Shown here piece by piece: positions 9,802-12,754 of a stretch of 12,754 nucleotides of DNA. Where the stretch lies: assembly GCA_022578965.1 (NCBI GenBank), contig MU401028.1:1-12754 (forward strand), in the 5' to 3' direction. How positions within the stretch are numbered: position 1 is the stretch's first letter; the number at the start of each line of letters is the position of its first letter. The position numbers and the translations under genes are program-made. A model generated the notes under the pieces. That model saw only the letters and a list, made by a program, of their open reading frames with translations. It was not told where the DNA came from and made no database searches. This stretch comes from Xylaria sp. FL1777. Its lineage: Eukaryota; Ascomycota; Sordariomycetes; Xylariales; Xylariaceae.

Positions 9802-9851
9802 TAAATCACTATAAGTTTAGTAAGCACTAAATTACTGTAAGCTTAATAAGC
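9802..9851. repeat. Two 26-bp tandem units in LTR-like copy B
   Basis: Units start at 9802 and 9828. The second runs to the boundary with copy C and shares its last bases TA with the first bases of C. Copies A and C have four units at this place. Confidence 0.75.
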
Positions 9852-10132
9852 TATAATGGACTTATTATACACTAATATAACAGGTTTGCCCTTAGGGTCT
9901 TAATTTACAAGTAATAATAAAATCCTTAACAGTAGTCCGTTAAAGAGGTTTTTAAAGTACTTTTACTACTATGCATTAATAAAAGTCTTAAAAGATTAAA
10001 AGTAATAAATATATTAATGCTTAATAGTTATAAAAAATTAATAGCTAAAAAACTAAAACTAAATAAATAACTAAATACAAAAAGTGCATAATTATATAAA
10101 TAAAAAAAAATAAAAAAAGTAGTAACCCTTTT

Positions 10133-10236
10133 TAAATTACTGCAAGTTTAGTAAGCACTAAATTACTATAAGCTTAATAAGCTTTAAATTACTATAAGCT
10201 TAGTAAGCCTTAAATTACTATAAGCTTAGTAAGCTA
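10133..10236. repeat. Four 26-bp tandem units inside LTR-like copy C
   Basis: Units of exactly 26 bases start at 10133, 10159, 10185 and 10211. Each opens TAAATTACT and carries the AAGCTTARTAAGC palindromic core or a one-base variant. The array corresponds unit for unit to 2131-2234 in copy A. Confidence 0.85.
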
Positions 10237-10292
10237 AATAAATTATTATATAACTTTAGTTTTAGCTAGCAAAAAAAAAAATGCAAAGTATA

Positions 10293-10300
10293 TATAAAAG
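10293..10300 (+). promoter_or_regulatory. TATA-box-like motif in LTR-like copy C
   Basis: TATAAAAG, about 43 bases before the right end of the repeat and identical to 2291-2298 in copy A. It is a plausible LTR core promoter, weakly supported in AT-rich DNA. Confidence 0.4.
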
Positions 10301-10359
10301 CATTAAGCTGCTTTAAGGCTACTTTTATATTAATTTTATAACATTATTTTCTTTTTTTT

Positions 10360-10382
10360 AAAATTGTTATTTTAACAATTTT
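10360..10382. repeat. Hairpin 16 bp beyond the right end of copy C
   Basis: AAAATTGTTA, the spacer TTT, then TAACAATTTT: a perfect 10-base-arm inverted repeat. It is followed by TTTTCCG and a long pyrimidine run with little decay. It could be a terminator-like or element-end structure, or chance in A/T-rich sequence. Confidence 0.45.
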
Positions 10383-12754
10383 CCGTAAATATTTTTCCTT
10401 CTTTTTTTTTTTATATATTATAATATTAAAGCGTATTAAAAAAACTAACTGCTTATTTAAAACAAAGCAAAAACTTATTTTTGCTTTTTTTATTAATTTT
10501 ATTAGCTATAAAATTATGCTTTGCTTTTACTACTTTAATTAATTATTAACATATAAAATAACAAATAATATATTTTGTTGTTTTAAATGTATATACGTTA
10601 GTTATTTTTGCAACAAATTAAAAGTTTTAATTAACTTAATTAATAATATAGTTTTTAAATACTGTTGTTTTAAAAAAAAAAAAAAGCAAGCAAAGCAATA
10701 GCTACTTTTAGTTCAAAAAAAATTAAAACAAGCTTAAAATAGCTTTAATTTTGTTTTAAGCAAGTTAGCTTAGCTTTATATACAAAAACGTTTTTTAAAA
10801 GCAAAAAGTATTAAAATAGTTTAGTAAAAGCTTTAGTTCTTAAATAAACTAAACAAAATAAAGCGCATTAAAAAAAAACAAAAAGCACTAATAAAAAAGC
10901 AAAAATAACAAAAAAAGCAAGCTAAAGCAACGCAAGCTGCTTTATTTAAGTTTAATTAAAATTTCTTAAGCGTTTTTTTTAAAGTTAACCTTTTTTTTCC
11001 AGTTTTAAACAGTTAAAGTATTAATAGTAAAACTAATTTATAACTACTTTAGCAGTTTTTAAGTATTTTTTAAGTTTTTAAGTATTATTAACATATAAAT
11101 ATTTTTTTTATTTAATAAAATACTTTAGGTTATTATTGTTTTAACAAAAATCCAGTATATTTTTAACTTTATAAACGTTTTAATTTATTTTTATTTTTAG
11201 TTATGTTTTAATAAATGTTTTAATAAGTGTTAATTTTAGTAAAAAAATATAAAAAATAAAGTAAATTTGCATATTTTTTAGTAATAATAGTTTATAGTTA
11301 ATAAATAAAATAACTTTTTTAATTTTAAAAAAGCTAAATTTTTTAAATTTTAATTTATTGCTTAGTTGTTTTGTTTTAATTTAAAAAATATTAATGTTTG
11401 TATTTTGTTTTTATTATAATAAATAAACTTTGTTTTTTTTTTTAAAAGTTAGTTCTTTAGTTCGTTTTTTGTTATAGTATACTAATATCTATTATTATAA
11501 AAATTAAAAGCATAGTTATAGTTTAACTTATAGCGTTTTAATTTTTGTTGCAATAATTTTTGCTTAAAGTACTATAATTAAAATAGCAAATGCTTTTATT
11601 AATGTTTTTTTTTATTTTTTAATAGTTGCTTGCTATTTATAAATAGCTTTATATAAAAATATATTTATATTTTTATTTGTTAATATATTATATAAAATTT
11701 ATACTATTAATAATAGTTTTACTTAATTATTTTATTAGTAGTTAATATAACTTTATAAATATTATTTTAATATTTAGTTTAGTTTTTTTGTTTGTTTATT
11801 TGTTTATAAGTAATAAGCAATTAAAAACTTTAGTTTAATACTAATAAGTTTAAAAAAGCTAGTTTTAAACTTAAAAATAAACAATTTATTTTAGTTTAAA
11901 ATAATCTTTTTTAATAATTTATGCTTATTTAAATATTAGCATATAAAAGCATATATAAATTATTTAACTATTGCATTCTTTTTAAATAGTAAAAAGTAAG
12001 CATACTTAATAAATTTATTAATAATAACCTATATTTTATTATATTATACTTTTATAACTAAATTAGTTAATAAAAGTAATGCTGTAATAAAATCTTAAGT
12101 AATAGTATACTATGCTTATTTAAATATTTATATAAATTATAGCAGTTTATAAAGCTTATATTAAGCTACTTTAGCTTTATTATAAATATTGCACTTTTTT
12201 ATAATAAATTTAACTATGTTTTATAGTTTTAAAAAATCGTATTTTTTTTATAATTATTAAACTATTTTTGTTGCTTTTTAGTGTTTATATAATAAATGTT
12301 TATAAAATTTTTTAATAAACTTGTTTTATAAAAATTCTAGTAAATAAACCTTATGTTTATATATTAGCTTGTTATTTTTTGATTTTTTGTATTTTTATAG
12401 TTATATTAACTTTTTTAAGTTATAAGCTTATTATAGCTATATATTTGTAAAGTCCTTAAATATAACTTTAATTTTTAAGCTTTTATTTTTTTAAGAATAT
12501 AATACTTAAATGTTTTTTTTTAAAACTTTAAATCTTTTTTAACTTTATTAACTAAATATGTTTACTTAAATGTTTTTCTTTTTTTAATATAATATATTTT
12601 AAAATTAAACTTAAAAAAAAAAACCATTTAATTTTTATATTGTTTAATAATTTTTTATATAGTTATAAATTTTGTTAAGTTTTAATAATCTAAATAAATT
12701 TTAATTAGCTTTATAGTTTTTATAAAAAATAGTTTTTATTTTTTAAGTGCTATA
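10383..12754. other. AT-rich, RIP-like decayed DNA without a gene
   Basis: After a pyrimidine-rich patch near 10381-10412 the sequence is ordinary decayed A/T DNA, A-rich on the plus strand to about 10970 and T-rich after that. No open frame, RNA gene or further copy of the LTR-like repeat was found. No telomeric repeat array is present. Confidence 0.65.

Larger units (their letters stand above)
9520..9851 (+). repeat. LTR-like dispersed repeat, copy B (3'-truncated, least mutated)
   Basis: It begins TGTAATAAACC and follows copies A and C closely for about 332 bases. It keeps many C and G that A has lost, for example TTAGGGT, AATCC, GTCCGTTAAGGAGG and TTACCACTA. It has the left palindrome and two of the four 26-base units. 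It then stops exactly at a unit end, where copy C begins. The missing right third, including the TATA box, is not found after C, so copy B is a truncated copy rather than one merely split by C. Confidence 0.72.
9852..10343 (+). repeat. LTR-like dispersed repeat, copy C (full length)
   Basis: About 492 bases from TATAATGG to TATAACA, same orientation as A and B. Mutation is intermediate: it keeps GCCCTTAGGGTCTT, where A reads GCTTTTAAAGTTTT, and GTCCG, where A reads GTTTA. It has the decayed left palindrome (9858-9887), four 26-base units and the TATA box. No target-site duplication is visible (TAAGC before, TTATT after). Together with B it forms a head-to-tail pair with no spacer. Whether the family is an LTR retrotransposon or another repeat needs an internal region with reverse transcriptase, which I cannot see. 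Confidence 0.74.

Noticed and set aside
9893..9901. GGGTCTTAA shared between LTR-like copy C and 4671-4679
   Set aside because: Only nine bases are shared and the flanks do not align, so it is no evidence of a common element.
1..12754. Fungal mitochondrial origin because of the very high A+T
   Set aside because: No mitochondrial genes, tRNAs or rRNAs are seen. The gene piece is a nuclear family with a spliceosomal intron, and the repeat copies differ by C/T changes as in RIP-type decay.

Overview
The window looks like an AT-rich, repeat-derived compartment of a filamentous ascomycete genome (Pezizomycotina). The evidence is of three kinds. First, nearly all of the sequence is A/T with scattered leftover C and G, as expected of transposon DNA eroded by repeat-induced point mutation (RIP) or a similar C-to-T process. 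Second, there is a dispersed long-terminal-repeat-like element in three copies that differ almost only by C/T and G/A changes. Third, there is one short stretch of normal base composition holding a fungal-type gene piece with a 65-base spliceosomal intron. I cannot name the species.

Layout. 1-1848: AT-rich, no gene. 1849-2342: LTR-like copy A. 2343-3879: AT-rich, no gene. 3880-4640: island of ordinary composition, holding on the minus strand two exons of the C-terminal half of an NmrA-like (isoflavone-reductase-like) protein and its 3' flank. 4641-4785: intermediate composition with inverted and direct repeats, perhaps the end of a less-mutated transposon abutting the gene fragment. 4786-9519: AT-rich. 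The part 6880-9240 is clearly A-rich on the plus strand and less decayed, probably old transposon coding sequence that I could not identify. 9520-9851: shortened LTR-like copy B. 9852-10343: full LTR-like copy C, directly abutting B in the same orientation. 10344-12754: AT-rich, no gene.

The gene piece keeps the substrate-side C-terminal half of the NmrA family. It lacks the N-terminal NAD(P)-binding part, which would have to lie in or beyond the repeat DNA to its right, so it is most likely a relic or truncated gene. The most informative signal is the mutation pattern. Comparing the three LTR-like copies, C preceded by C or T is lost, while C preceded by A or G usually survives, also in CpA. 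That is a 5'-pyrimidine context rather than the textbook CpA rule alone. No tRNA, rRNA, CRISPR array or intact transposase was seen.
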